Shown in pieces: positions 46,100 through 59,600 of a stretch of 64,000 nucleotides of DNA. The DNA is from Echinococcus granulosus. Its lineage: Eukaryota > Platyhelminthes > Cestoda > Cyclophyllidea > Taeniidae. Position numbers and translations under genes: made by a program. The stretch covers positions 1,062,814-1,126,813 of the forward strand of contig NW_020170395.1 of assembly GCF_000524195.1 (NCBI RefSeq), written 5' to 3'. The first letter of the stretch is position 1. Each line of letters opens with the position of its first letter. Under the pieces are notes generated by a model that was given only the letters and a program-made list of their open reading frames with translations, was not told the origin of the DNA and searched no databases.

Positions 46100-47330
46100 G
46101 TTGCTGGTTAATCACACGAGCATATTCGCAGGCAGGTTGTTGGGCTGGAAAGAACAGTAGAATGAAGCATGATAAACACTGGCGAGGATAGGCCGATCTC
46201 TGTGCCACTCAGGCGCATATCCCTCCGACTAATAGGATAGGCAGACCATCTTTTTGACGAGATGCTCAGAGACGAGGTTATAAAGCCACCAAAAGCATTA
46301 TAAGTATCACCGATTTCTCCGACGGTAAGCTAAACGCGGCAGCAAGGAGGCATGTCTTTCCACCACCTTACACGGGTGAATGTGGTTCTTCGCGTTAGAT
46401 TTAGCAAAGCTTTATCAATTCCAGACGGCGCCTTTTCGAATGTCTAATGTGGTGACCACTTTCGAATACCTTATACAAAGCGTGCTGATTGGACTCTACC
46501 TAAAATGTTATGAAATGTAAATAGATGACGAAATTGGCTTCGATTGAGGTACTTGTGAGCATAGCGCCAACCAGCAATCGAGGTTAGGCCGCTTTTGAAA
46601 CGCAAACTTGGCACTAGCCTGAAAAAGACGACTATCCCTGCTACGCTCATTTTAAATGTTGGGGCAAACTGGCTCATCAGATGGGATGCGTTTATTGAAG
46701 CCTGCATAAATAGAGGTTCTAATCAAAGCCAACCAGTCAGACGAAGCTTCGTAGTTTCCTAAGTTTAGCGGGTTGCTATGGTCGTTTTGTGGAAGACTTC
46801 GCTAAGATCGCAAGACCACTGTATCAATTGATGAAAAAGCAGACGAAAGCCATTTCAGTTGAGAGAGCACGGTGAAGAATTCAAAGGAGGGATGCAAACA
46901 CTTTGCTTTGCATCGCCTCCAACATTCCGTAATTTCGAGCCAAGCGCTCCACAATTCGTTATGCATCCCGATGCTGACGGCACAGCCGTGGGTCATGTGT
47001 TCGCACTAAAGGATAGTGGAGGTAGGGAACGCGTCATAGCCTATGTGAGCGCCAAACTCAATGGAGAAGTGAGGCTGAAAAGTACGACATAAAGTGAACT
47101 ATCCGCTATTTCCGCAATGTCCATCCGTTTCAGGCTACTTGGTAGTGAGGAAGTTCATAGTTAGAAAACCTTATCAGGCACTGAACTGGTTGGAAATAAT
47201 GAAGAAAGGCTGTTCACTGGCGCGTTGGTGGGATTAACTGAGACAACACGAATTCACAGTACAGTACAGAAAATGCACAAATCTGGTACAGCTGAATCCG
47301 CTGTATGTCACTGTATCACAGATAAGCAAC
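46100..47330 (+). pseudogene. gypsy-type pol relic (reverse transcriptase and RNase H)
   Basis: Recognisable pieces in order: the RT N-terminal segment (MLRDEVIKPPK), then degraded RT with several stops and frame changes, then the RT-RNase H linker and the RNase H strand with the DAD acidic motif (FVMHPDADG). The usual order of a gypsy polyprotein is kept. The YxDD active-site region of RT could not be located with certainty. It is a nonfunctional copy. Confidence 0.72.
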
Positions 47331-48450
47331 GAGATGCATCCAATTTTGAGATGATGCGTCCTGTGTCTTCGCCGAAGTCGTAATGAGGCAGAGTAGTTTG
47401 GGAGGACATTATTAACGTACAAAGGACTTGAGATGGCACTAACATGCTATCCTCGTATTTTCAGTGTTAATAGTAGGAGAATTTGCTGTTCTGACATTTT
47501 CTTACAGTAAGTACGATTAAAATGGTTAAAGAATGGTTTCATCCGGTTAGTCTGTTTTGGGTTTCGGATGTTTGTCTTCCATGGGATTGTAAGTTGCCAT
47601 AGCAAAATGGATACCAGTAAGTCGCATAGTGAGAGAACCAAATATAATGCGATTTTGTAACTTTTACGCCATGCCAGTAGCTCCCAGCTCTTCTGTGCGA
47701 CTGCAATACATCTTGTGATACTATAATTTCCTTTCTATTAAAGGAGGACTTGGGCAGCTACATTAGTCGCAACGGTAAACGAACAGGATCCTAAAGGACA
47801 ATTGCCCAGATTTCTACTGCTAGGTGGTAAATCTTGCCGTGATGGGGGAAGAACGTATGCTACGGGTGAGAGAGTGGGTTGCGACCATTAAGAGAAGGGT
47901 TTAAAATAGCGTCTACTTCCGCTAACTACCCCGGTCCCGTGTTCTGCTGGAATGCTTTCAATAAGCGAGGCGACGCCGGCGTGAGCCACCTAAAAATGCT
48001 CGCTAAAGGGCCGCACACGGTACCTGTATACTGGTATCACCGATGTGGGTACGCAACACCTTTATTGGGTTCTCTGGGTTCTATCACTCCAGCGAGAAAT
48101 TGCTGGGCAGCTTTGATTTGCGATCGGTGGATAGGAGTAATAGACGCGAAGCATTATCCTCATGAAACCAATTTAAACCCCATCCTTTGTTAAATAACTG
48201 CCTTCAGACCAGTATTCCCATGACTGGCCGTGGGCCTCCGTGATGGCCACTGCATTCCCCCTTACCCGATTCCATTTCCCATGAAAGATAAAGCTCTAGG
48301 TCCAGCAGAATTGCCAAGAGGGATCAGAGACGTTGCAGTAAGACATCGTCCCTGTTTTACGCAAATTCGACAATTTTCACGTTTGGGTAGTGGGCGTCTC
48401 TGAGGCGGAGTACGTTGTGATGACCAGCAGGGGAGGTTGACCAAGGGGAG

Positions 48451-48692
48451 TGCTAGGGGAGTCCTCAGTCCCCCCTAGATAAAAGAAGTCATATATTATT
48501 GTAATACGATAGTGGTTTATCCCCCGGCATTGGTGGAGCGCCACTTTTGTACTTTGAATTAGCCCCCTTGTACCTCGCTGGGTGGGCTGGCCTTTTGGGC
48601 CATGCCAATAGCCCAGACACCTCTGCGCTTAATATATATTCTGCCCGAGTATTTTGTCTTCTTTCGTCTTAAGGGAGTCCCGGGACGCTACA
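48451..48692 (+). mobile_element. Right LTR-like end, preceded by a purine tract
   Basis: On the plus strand it begins TGCTAGGGGAGTCC just after the purine-rich AAGGGGAG (48443-48450) and ends GGGACGCTACA. This order (purine tract, TG...CA) is that of a 3' LTR in the same direction as the pol relic. The first 50 bases contain a CTAGGGG/CCCCCTAG inverted pair. The left copy of this LTR is inverted and lacks these 50 bases. Confidence 0.65.
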
Positions 48693-50366
48693 TTATGGCA
48701 GAATACGTACTGCGGAGGTACGCAATGTCGGTGGCTGCTTGAACGGGCTGGAAGTTAAGCTGTCCAGGGAAATTGCAACGTTGAAGAATAGGGTAATCGC
48801 GGGATCATAACCAGGAGTTAAACAAATGAACATAATTTTACATTACGTTCGCAGTGTAAATACAACATTTGCTCTATTTAGGAATGGAAAGTGGAATTGC
48901 TTCAGCATTGTTTACACTGAATAGTTTTCCAATAACAGCTTCCTGTGGGTAAGGGCCAAATCAATAGAGGATTTATTTAAATGTCATAACTGATTTGTCT
49001 TCGATGAAATATATATTTTATTTAACTTTTCAGGACGTGTTTGTTTCTTGCGGTTCGCTAAAATTTTTACTTTCGCAGATCTTCTCATTGAATTGGTAGC
49101 AACAGATTTCCCTGAATGTAGTTACTTTAGAGCACGGAAAATTCATATAAACACTTGATTTCGCGATAATAAAACACTAAATAACAACAACCCAAAATGC
49201 ACATTCCTTAAATGTGTCACGGACGCGTAAGGGCAAATTTTTGAAGCCCAGCCCTTGCATGTGCTATAAAGCATTCAGGCATTAAAAATGTTTTAGTTTA
49301 ATCATTTTCCTACAACCTTACCATTGTCGTGAAGTTCACTAATCACCTTCATAATTTGTTGCCACTTAAAAATAAAACACTGCAATTAAATGTTAGAACA
49401 AAAGCGAAAACGTATGCGAACAATCCATGCAATTGTTTATTCATCTATCAAATTTGAGTACATCAACTTAAAGTCTTTTTTGGGGTAACCAATAAAAATG
49501 TTAGAATTAGAAGGCTTGTTTGCCAGCTGACTTCTCTGTTCATTTTTTCTGAGCCGTCTCGAGGTTGGTTGCCTCCCTTGCCATTTGAGTTATATCGTGC
49601 ATTTTTGAGATCACAAATGTTAGTCTAGTCAGGGTCGGTCTTAACTATGTGGACTAGGTGTTTCTCTGACGAATTGTGCATTTAATATTAGTTATCTCTT
49701 TAACTGTAGGTTAGTTCTAGAGTTATCAACTGACCACGCTTGGCATGATTTTCGTTAATCGCGCAATGCCTTTGTGTGAAACAATGCCTACTTGGTAGTA
49801 GTTGAATTTATTACTCCATGAAGTGCTAATTTGGCAGTGAAGTACCTATGTGGGTGTTTGCATCCGCGTTTGCAATAAGTTCTGATTTCATAAACATGAT
49901 GAAACTAGGTTCTCCTGCCTACTGTTGAGCAAATTCTTCGCTTACTCACCCGAGTTACTCTTTCCGTGCATTCAAACTGCCATCTTTTTTGCTACCTTTC
50001 ATGTAAAATGCAGTTGAATACTTGCGGTTTCCGGAAAGTGAAGTCTAGTTTTCCCACGTACCATTTCACTTACAAAAGCTTTGGCCAATTTAGTTTGTAG
50101 TTATTCTTCCCTAAAATCCCTTAAACTTGCAGTAAGCGTCGGTACTAATAGCAATTATTTTTGGTGACCTTGCCACTCCTGCGGTTGCACTTATGCAACG
50201 TTATTGATGCCATAAAGAAATTAGGCTTCAGTTATTTCATATTCTTGAATTTAATTCTGCGCTAACGCAGCTGTGTGACTACTTCATTATTTTGTTATGA
50301 GTTACTCTTTTCATGGATTACTTCTTTGGCTTCATCCCACTTTTTCAGCATTGGCATGATTGCACA
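48693..50366 (+). other. 5' flank of CADPS
   Basis: AT-rich. It probably holds the promoter and a 5' UTR exon, since a TTTTTCAG acceptor at 50341-50348 lies 18 nt before the CADPS start codon. No other gene was seen. Confidence 0.45.
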
Positions 50367-50680
50367 ATGCTAGCCTCGTCATCCAGTGACGATGAACTTG
50401 ATGATCGGCAGCAACCACCTCCGAGTGCGCCCACAACCCACGTCACAGGCTGTGGTGGTGTTGGACGTGGACACAGGGCTATCGGTAGTCGAGCTGCTCC
50501 TGGTGCTCATCCCACAGCACCCGGTCAAATTATAAGGAAATCTCAATCACCACTACAACAGCAGCAAGCGAGTCAGCCTAATGGGGCACGGCGCTCCCAG
50601 ACTCGTCATCAGATCTTCTCTCCAGCTTCCTCCCGTTCCAGCGTTCGTTCTAACGACGCCTGTGATAACACAAAGCATAG
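50367..50680 (+). CDS. CADPS: CADPS exon 1
   Basis: ATG at 50367-50369, chosen because [13 protein letters not shown] matches the family N-terminus. It encodes about 105 low-complexity residues (Ser, Pro, Gly, Gln, His) and ends CATAG before GTCAGT. Confidence 0.88.
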
Positions 50681-53600
50681 GTCAGTAAATTTTTGTTTTC
50701 AAATTTCCCAATATCTGGAAGTGACATGGAAAATGGACTAAATTAAGCTAACTGAATCGTTACACTTTTTGTTATGGTTTTTATGCCATGTCGTGGTTTT
50801 ACAGTGTAATTTCTTCCATTCTTAGGGAGTTGAAATCATTCGCGTTAAACATCTTTCAAGTAGCTTTTGTCAAACTTTGGGTTTTTGCATCAGCTTGGTC
50901 TTGAGCGAAGCCTTTGGTGAGCAAGGTATGATATATGTGTTAATAATGAGCAGTGGGTGGTGTGCGCCAAGGTTAAGCCTGGCCTGCGAGGATTCAAAGA
51001 AACCCTTCTCTACACTATTATTTAAAGAAAAAATCGCTTGCATGAGTTTTTGTTTCATGTTGTTACTATCGTTGTCGCTATTGTTGTTGTGTGCTGTCTT
51101 CTACATTAGGCATCACTCGCCTGTAGCTGCTCAAACCTGGTACCGGCTCTTTCACAGCCAATGGAAGAACCAACGCTCCTTGGATTTTCGGAACCTTCCC
51201 CTTTTCATTCTACTCTTCAAAAATGATAAAATACCTAGTGTCGCATGTATTGGTGTGCTCTTACGTTTTTTTTTCATGCAAAACGCGAGTAATTTACGAC
51301 CAAGACTAAAATAACGCTTAATACCTTCTAATTGCAAGATAGATATTCAGAAAAGTGGTTACATCCCAAAGCCAGCACCATAGTAACGGTTTAAAGTTGC
51401 CATCCTTGCAATTAGGATCTGTGTGGTTATCTGTTAGAAATCTGGCTTTTTCCTATGTTAATCTACTATATCGCATGGTAGTTGGAGGCCATTCTTCGCC
51501 CCTCTAAGCAAAAATGTCAAAACATGGAGCGTGTCAATAATTCATTTGGGAATTTTTCGTTAAATTCAGGATGCTGGGGAATTAATAAAGCACATTTTGC
51601 TTGTGATAAGTTACAAAATTATTTGGGTCTTTAGGTCGTAATTCTCCCTTTTTTTTCAGTTGTAATTGTTCGGTATAATTACACCTACTTACCATTCTTG
51701 GAGGGAATCTTGAGAGTAAACTAAGAAGGGTGTTGTTTCTAGAGCAATTCGGATGCGATATCGAGTGGTACTACTAGACTAGATTCGCATTATATGACTT
51801 CCCAAGTTCCCCTAATGAGGCGGTCTCGTACTGCATTAGATGAGGGGTTGTTCGTAGGGGCAGAGATTGGGGGCTGTACCTACTCAAGGTCTCCATCATG
51901 AGTCGCTAATTTGAGGTTTGCCTAAAAGTCCCCGTGTTCTGGTTTGAGAGTCTCGCCTCCTTTTTATAGATCTTTTTTCATTTTGTCATGTATTAATCAG
52001 TTAGGTTTTGTGGTTCTGTCCGGAACTTTGTGCTGAGTTGACCCCTTACCTAAGCCGTCTCAAGTTGTAGAACGCAAGGCCTTGACCAACCTTGTTTTTT
52101 TTTAGCTACTTTCAGTGTTCCTATGCGATAGGCTTGTAATAAACCATTCCACAACCGTGTTTAAATGCATAAACCAGTGTTGAGTGAAGTTTCGATAAAC
52201 GACGAATCCTGGGCGCATATTTATGTTTTTTTAGAAAATTGATTTGGTCAGCTTGTGGGAGGTACTTCCATCGCGTTTCTATTGTCCGAAGTTTAGCAGT
52301 CAAAATCTTTGGGGTTGGAATGTTTTGCCTCACTTCGCGCTTCCACACATGGCATATCCGAAAAAAGGTTTGAAACCCACCGGGATCAAACTGATGGAAA
52401 TCAGTGAAAATTTGAAAGCCATTAATAGTTTCAGGAGTTGCACGAGGTTAGCTTTTACCGGCTTTGTCCCTTTTGATTTAGCATACCATTCAGCTTCAGG
52501 GGTATGCTTTCTACTAAATGCTAGCTCGGCTAAGAGTTCGAATATCAGTCAGTATATTTTCCAGCATTTACTCTCTTTTCACTAACTGAGCATAAAAGCC
52601 TCAGATTTGATCTTTTGAACTTCGTCTCATCTAATCTTCGGTGGTTAGTCGCTCTTGAGATTCCATGTCGGAGCAGGTAGAGATGCTACAATCTCCTACC
52701 ACGAATAGGTTGTCGATAGAAGTCGTCTTAGATTCACTTGTAGACTTCGTTAAGTGCGCTATTTCTAATCTAAAAGTAACTTAATAACACACAAGGACGC
52801 GATTATTGGGGATCATTTAAACTTGTTCCTACTTTCAGCTCTAATTCCGACTTAGATTCGTTGCAGGTGTTGAATGTGAAGGTCGATTCAGTTCACTCTT
52901 TCCCCAACATCTTCATTATTGTCGCTCCACGCTATTCGTAGAGTTTGTACGTTCAGCAAAACTAACAAAAATATGTTCTCCTTCAAGTCACCCTCACTAG
53001 GGCAACCTAGCTAATCCACGCTTAATTAGGACTTAAAATGGTGAAAGGGTTACGAGTTTTAGCTCAATTTGGCCACAATTGCCATCGTGCCAACTGATGG
53101 AATAACAACAATAACAACAGTAAGCTCCCTATAAAGTTAGATTAAGATTGGTTTATTTTATCAGGGATGATTCTGACCCATTAGTCAGGTGTTGCTACCT
53201 AGGCAGGTCTTAAACGGATTGGAAATGCGTTAAATGAAATGGGCGAAGCCATTATTAACAACTTCAATGAATGTCAGGGTTGGAAAATGGCAGTTTATTG
53301 TTCGTCTTTCATTTAGTTTATGAGCATGGTTCTACAGTGGTGCTGTAAACCCCTTTATTCGATGCCCTTTCTGACAGTTGTAATCTAACATTCGCTTCCA
53401 CTGTGGGAGAATAAACTGATCCCCATAATTGTATGCTGACAAGCTAGCTTTAAAAGAGTGCAGGGCATTGTGACTTTCAGCATAGCTACACTTTGATGGC
53501 AGCAGTATCGGCTTTTACCTCCCTTTGAAGTTACATTTTGATTGCACTCATGTTACAATGAGAGAGTCAAATCTTTTTACATCAAACTTTCAAGGAAGCG

Positions 53601-56600
53601 TGTGTTACTGTATTTTTGTGTGCCGTGATGTAGTTTGTGGTTTCATTCTCTTAAAGTTGCCCTACTACTGTCATGTATGTGCAGGATTTACTTGGCATGG
53701 AGGTGAATTTGCGAGATTTTAGCTTTATAAAGAAAGTGGGGGATTGTAAAAATAAAAGTGCAAGAAAATCTAACTAGTTCCATTCGTATTTGGTTCCGAA
53801 TGTCATTTTCTTCCAAAATTTTATTTAAAAATTGGGGCCTTTTTTCTAAATTTGAAAAAGCGAGTTTAGTTTGGTTAAGAATGGCGAGAGTACCTCATCC
53901 TTGGTCAATTTCACAAAGCATGGACTAGCGGATTGATCTGATATAATTATCCCTCTATTTATCTTTCTTGCTAGCACTGTCGTCGAGTATTAATAAATCT
54001 TGAGAGCTTCGAGTGATAGGTATAGATGCATTTGTATGCGATCGCTTGCTTATCCGTGGTTACCAAGATCTGTGAAACTCGTGAGACCCACAATGGATGC
54101 GCCTAACATGTTTTTCGTTGACGTGCATCAAAATCCGACTAGGCAAAGTTAGGATTCATAGATTTTCAGGCATGATAGTGGCGGAACACCTTTTTTTCAA
54201 AATCAACCGCTAATATTTTCGTTCCAGTTGACTATGGTGATGTCATATGCCCTGTTACACGAAGCCATCCACAATTGGGAAACAGGAGGACCTTTTAAGC
54301 TCATAGAGTAATCCCTTTTCTAGTTTGGCTTCTGGATATATACAGCTAACTTGATTGAAATTTAATCCAGCTCTTAATAAGGAGTTCATTCTGGTAGATT
54401 TGGTACCCTTTATTCCTTCATCTCAGTCGTTACACACATCATAAAGAAAATGACTGTTTACTGAAGATTTATTTTCCCCATTTAATGTATTCTGTTTCAG
54501 GTAGCAGTCTTCAGTGCGCCGTAAATTATTAATACAAATTTAATCTCTTCCTTGAGCCTCGTAAAAAACTCATTGAAATCCTGTCGAAGTGATGTGATTC
54601 TATCAGAATTATGGACTAGACTGGCTATGGAGTAAGGAAAAAGAGATGAATGGGAGGGAATGATAAATTATTCACTTTCAGTCTTAGTATCAGGAAAAAA
54701 ACAATAAAACGATTAATGCTTTGGAAACGGTCGGCCAAAATAAGTAAGCATACCTATGTGGATGGTTGTAAGGAAGCTCACTCATCGCATCCATTGCTTC
54801 ATGTGAAATCTTGCAATTTAACCTCACTTCGGAAATCCCAGGGACAAGGCATTGCCTTCTTATTTACATCCCAAAGAAACTTGAAATCAATTCATCTGGG
54901 TCCATGGCCGGGCACTTGCTAAGCATAAATGATGGAGTTGAGAATTTCGCCGATACACTGCGCATATCATCTCCTACTTCTTTTCACTTCCTCTTTTCCA
55001 TCCTGAGTAAGTCCTGGGCCAAATTTTGCGGCCGACAAAAAAACCTCGCGCATAATTTTCCTCCAACAATTTTACTTTACTAGTCACCGTTGGTCAAGAA
55101 TGCGTCCATTTATTCACAACTAACGCGAAAAGCTCATTTTTCGGTAAAAGTTGCGTTAAAGGAAACTATAATAAAACCAAATGACAAGCGGATTCCATTA
55201 TTTAGTTATCGGACTAAGTACTTAAAGGAAATACTTTTAGAAAAGGACTGTTCGCTACAATTTATTCGTTAATAAGCCGAATAAAGTGAAGGCATTTTAT
55301 GGACTTTTTAAGTGCCTCTGGCCCACCACATAATTCGTTCGTCCAATAGGCTATTTATATCCCTTTACTTCTTGAATAAATCACAAACCCAGCCTATTAA
55401 AATTATCATTTGACGTTGGCTGTGCGAAGAAGTCTGGCTAGATAAGCTGGAAGTACACAACACAATACATTTTGCCTATAGGATTACCCAATTTTGAATG
55501 AGAGGCTAAAAAAGCAGAACTGAGATCTCTACAATATGAAGCCAACAAGCCAAATAACCTTCTGCTTTAGATTTTATCTAATTGTTAAAACGACGGCTGT
55601 TCTACAAAGTGATGAGAAAGGTGTTTTCTGTCTACTTTCTTGCACAGATGAGCTCCCCGCGACTGTGTGAAAGGTGGCTTCTCCCCCACTAAATCATCCA
55701 TAGTATGAAGTTGGTGGAAAGAGGTCACGGATTCAGGGAAGGCTGAAACGATAATTTAAAGCGGTTAAAGCGACTATTTTGTGCGAATTAAGTATATAAT
55801 TAAGCATAACAAATTGTGAGCTCATATCCTTTTTGTGCATGTCTACAATATGCAAATACGTTACAGCATTTCTTCCATCGATAAAATGACAAGTTCTTCA
55901 CAACACTAAGTTGTATCTAATTTACTGGCTTTTTCGCTCTCTAAAATAAAAGAGCTTATTAAGTTTGGTTACCATTCGCTTCTTGGCCATTTGCAAGCAC
56001 AAGATATAGGATTAAGTGCAATTTACAATGTCCCAAACAAGGCATTAATCATTGGTGATTAGCCTTTCCCCATGAAAGTCACATTGCATGAGGGCTATAA
56101 TATTACCAAATAAAGTATGAGAATTCACAAGAGAAAACAATGAAGGTGTTTGGAATATTAGTTAGAAATTTGAACAAATTGAAGAGCGACGATGCGATTT
56201 TGTAGTTTGCATGTAATGACAGAACAGTTGGATCAAGTGGTTGTGAGCCTTAATGCCATGGTTTTGACAACCAAAGCCACTTTTGCCATTTCCATCATAA
56301 CTGTGAAATTTAACTAAAAAGTTTAAAAACAGTTTTATATGTGAAGGCAGATTAAATAAATTGGACGCATAATGCCTACCCTGTCCTCTCTACGCTTGAC
56401 GAAACTAGTCATTCGTCGGAAGGTCTTCTCATCCCATTTTACCTTTTCTGACTTTATTATCGCTGAAAACCGCCCCGGACACGTAAAACCACGGCTACTG
56501 CTTTAAGTGGCAGTAAAGTCGAAGCTAGACCACTACAATTTTTCACTAGACCTCTTCGGTAGTTCCTACATTTGCATACCTCCTATTCAAACTTAGGACT

Positions 56601-59600
56601 GTGGAACAGTGTACAAGGATGTGAGCACGGTCGGTTGAATTGAACTTCTTGAGGTTACGCAGTCTTAACACCCACTATGACATTGAAAAGTAAAGTTTAG
56701 CAATGAGACAAGTCATAATTACTGCTGCGGTTCCTCACTTGAATAATTCGTTGTTATTCTTTTGACTTCCAAAGGAGAAAATTGTTGAAAGAGCATTACT
56801 TTCTCATTAGCTATATAAAAACCCTTCTAGAATGGCGAGTGACCACAATTTTGATTAATTAGGATATAATTAACACGTCAAAGTCATTGCCACCCCATGT
56901 CTTTGAATGCTTTTTACCCTAAACTTCAACAAATAATTTTTCTATCGACCGGTCCTACTGTTGTCACGATTTACATGGACACTGATATAAACAAGCCCAA
57001 TGAAATCATGGCAAACATCAAAAGCCCTTTTTGTTGATACGGCTGATCGTAAAGGTGACAATTATGCTAAAAAGCAGAAGACCACAGACAGGTGCAAATG
57101 ACAATAGACTCAAAATAACGACTACAGACATCGCTTAAGATATTCGTCAACAGACAGGTGCATAAAAGCAAAGAAGATGGTGAATTTAATCCAAAGTTTT
57201 CACCTCAGACTGTAATTTGCATGACGACTTCATACCATTCTGATAATATTCGGAACTTATTTCAAAATGTTTGCATTGTCGCATTTGGCATTGTGTCGGG
57301 CGAAACACCAACACCATTCAAGAATGTTGCAAAGCCACATAGTTTGCTCCTCAGCCAGGTTTCTGCTACACGCCTTTATTAATTAAATCTTTTGCAAAAA
57401 GTTCGTTTTTAACAAACTTTTATAAATGCCATAGAGTCTGCCTGGTTTCGCCATCGAACTTTTACCTACATGAAGGCGATAACCCAGTGTTAAATTTTTT
57501 ATTAAATATGAAGTTGTTATTCGTGTCACTTCTTGCCATCTCCTAATCTACTTTTTGATCGCTTGTCATCGCTTGTTTTAAACGCTATACATAAGTTATT
57601 TGGTAGTCTTCCTCACGTTAAAACATTAAAATTTCGCCTCTGGCATTTGTGATTGCTCAGGACAAATAGCAAATAAACTGCGGATACACACAGTGAATCT
57701 GAAAACTCCTGTCGGTGATTGATCACATTGTCAGTGGCTGTTTAAGTCAGTTGAGGTAATTAATTTGGTGGCATGTCCCATATTTGTCTTGCCTTTTTCA
57801 CCCTAATAATTTAGTAATATTAGCTCTAAGAAACTACACTTTCTAAACAATATTTTCTAACTGCAAAGGTGTATAAAGTATGTTGAGAAAACATTCGAAT
57901 GGTAATTTAATTTTGAGCTTGTAGTGATCGCCTATCAACCACTTTGAGTTAAGTGTCCATTTGATATATTTCTCTTATTTATATGACCATAAGAATGATG
58001 TATTTCGATCAGGTTTATTCATCAAGTCGTTTACTTAATAAATGCTAGTGAAATTAAATGAAAACAAACTACTACAGGTATAGTTTATGTTTAATGACGA
58101 GCATGAAACTGGGTATTGGACTGTTACTCCATATTTCTATATCGAGTAATACTGAAACGAGCTAGTGGTTCAAGAAATGCCCAAAGAAATAGGTAACGTT
58201 CTTCCAATGTAAACATGACTTCATCCCTCCATGTGCGTACCAGAAAGTTAAAATCTAAACGGAAGACATGGTCAAATAATCACATTAACAACCCAGAAAC
58301 ATACCCTAGAAAATTTCTTAGATGGAAAGCAAACCACGTTCCGCACTCAGTGAAGAATTGACGCATTTTACTCGGCATGAATAAGGGTGCAAGAACGGTA
58401 AAGAATAAAGTCTTTACTGTTTTGCATTTAAGGCGCAACTTCTGAGAGAATTCTCAACAAATTTCACATCTCAGAATAGGCATGGATTTAACTCAACCTA
58501 GTAGAGAGTAAGTATAACTGAGGAAGGCTGGAACAATAAGGTATCTTCCTCTTGCTTTGATTGGGAAGACGTATAGACGTTGGTTTTTCCCGCAATGTAG
58601 CCCATCTCTCAGCCGCAGCAGGTTCTATGTCGAAAAACCGCCCCAAACACGCAAAAGAAGCATTAGATAAAAATGTAGAACGCCATTGACCTTTTGAAGC
58701 CATGACTTATTACCTGTCGGGAATGGGTAGCTTTATGATACCGTAACATCAGAAATTCCCTTTGCTCTGAGGTAAAGACACGCATGCATGCTAAATTAAT
58801 GGAATACTATCGAAAATATTAGCCAAAAACAAATTTTTCTTGCAGATTTGTTTTCATTCCTTGAGGCTCTAAAAGTTTTCATGCTTGCAATTGATTAACG
58901 CCACGTATGAGAGGGAACAACTCACCGGACGACTGGGGCATATTTCATCAGGGTTACATTTCATCACTTGAGATACCTACTTGAGTTCGCAAAATGCTAT
59001 ACAAAGGCTTGCAAAATTAATTGAAAAGTGTTTTTTTTTGGAAAATAAAGATAAACCACTGTACCACGTAATTCAATAAGTGAGGATTGAAGTATGAGCT
59101 GAACTTTATCATTTTCTAGTCACTAAAATTAACAATTCTACAGGTATCAGCAATCAAATGTCATGCTTTTAGATGATCGTGTAACAATTTTTTCTGTTCT
59201 GAACACAACTTTCTTTCTTTGCTTTAGGAAAAGGTATTTTCAAAGAATGCTCCTCCTCACTCTTAACCATCTCGAAAAGCTTCGCACAACGTAGCAATTT
59301 GAAATACTTGTTAGCCAATCCGACTTGCAAAACCCTCCGCTAGGCATAATTGCAAATCCATTTTGTCCATTTTGCAGAAACGAGCTTAAAAATAGGAAAC
59401 TGACTTGTAACAAATTATTGATAGAGCAAAATGGGCCATCTTCTTCTAACAGGGACTGTTTGATTTTGACGGCAAAATGTAGCAAACCACGACGGAGCAC
59501 AAAACATGGTCCAATTTACATAAAGTACTAATACTTAACACAATTCAAAAGTATGCTCTTCAGCTTCCAATGTTTTTTGATCTTCCTAAATTAATCCCAA

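Larger units (their letters stand above)
44414..48692 (+). mobile_element. Decayed Ty3/gypsy-type LTR retroelement
   Basis: Between the LTR-like ends, the plus strand carries broken gag-pol relics in several frames with many stops. A gag-like piece lies at about 45000-45360. The start of reverse transcriptase is at about 46100-46300 (TG..RPI, then RRIS, then MLRDEVIKPPK at 46262-46294). The RNase H start lies at about 46930-47100 (FVMHPDADG, then RERVIAYVSA) and continues past a stop with a LARW-like string near 47215. No intact reading frame remains, so the element cannot be autonomous. It sits between the divergent GIGYF and CADPS genes. Confidence 0.75.

Noticed and set aside
45783..46208. 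141-codon minus-strand open frame
   Set aside because: It is antisense to the gypsy pol relic; the plus strand gives family-like motifs next to it.
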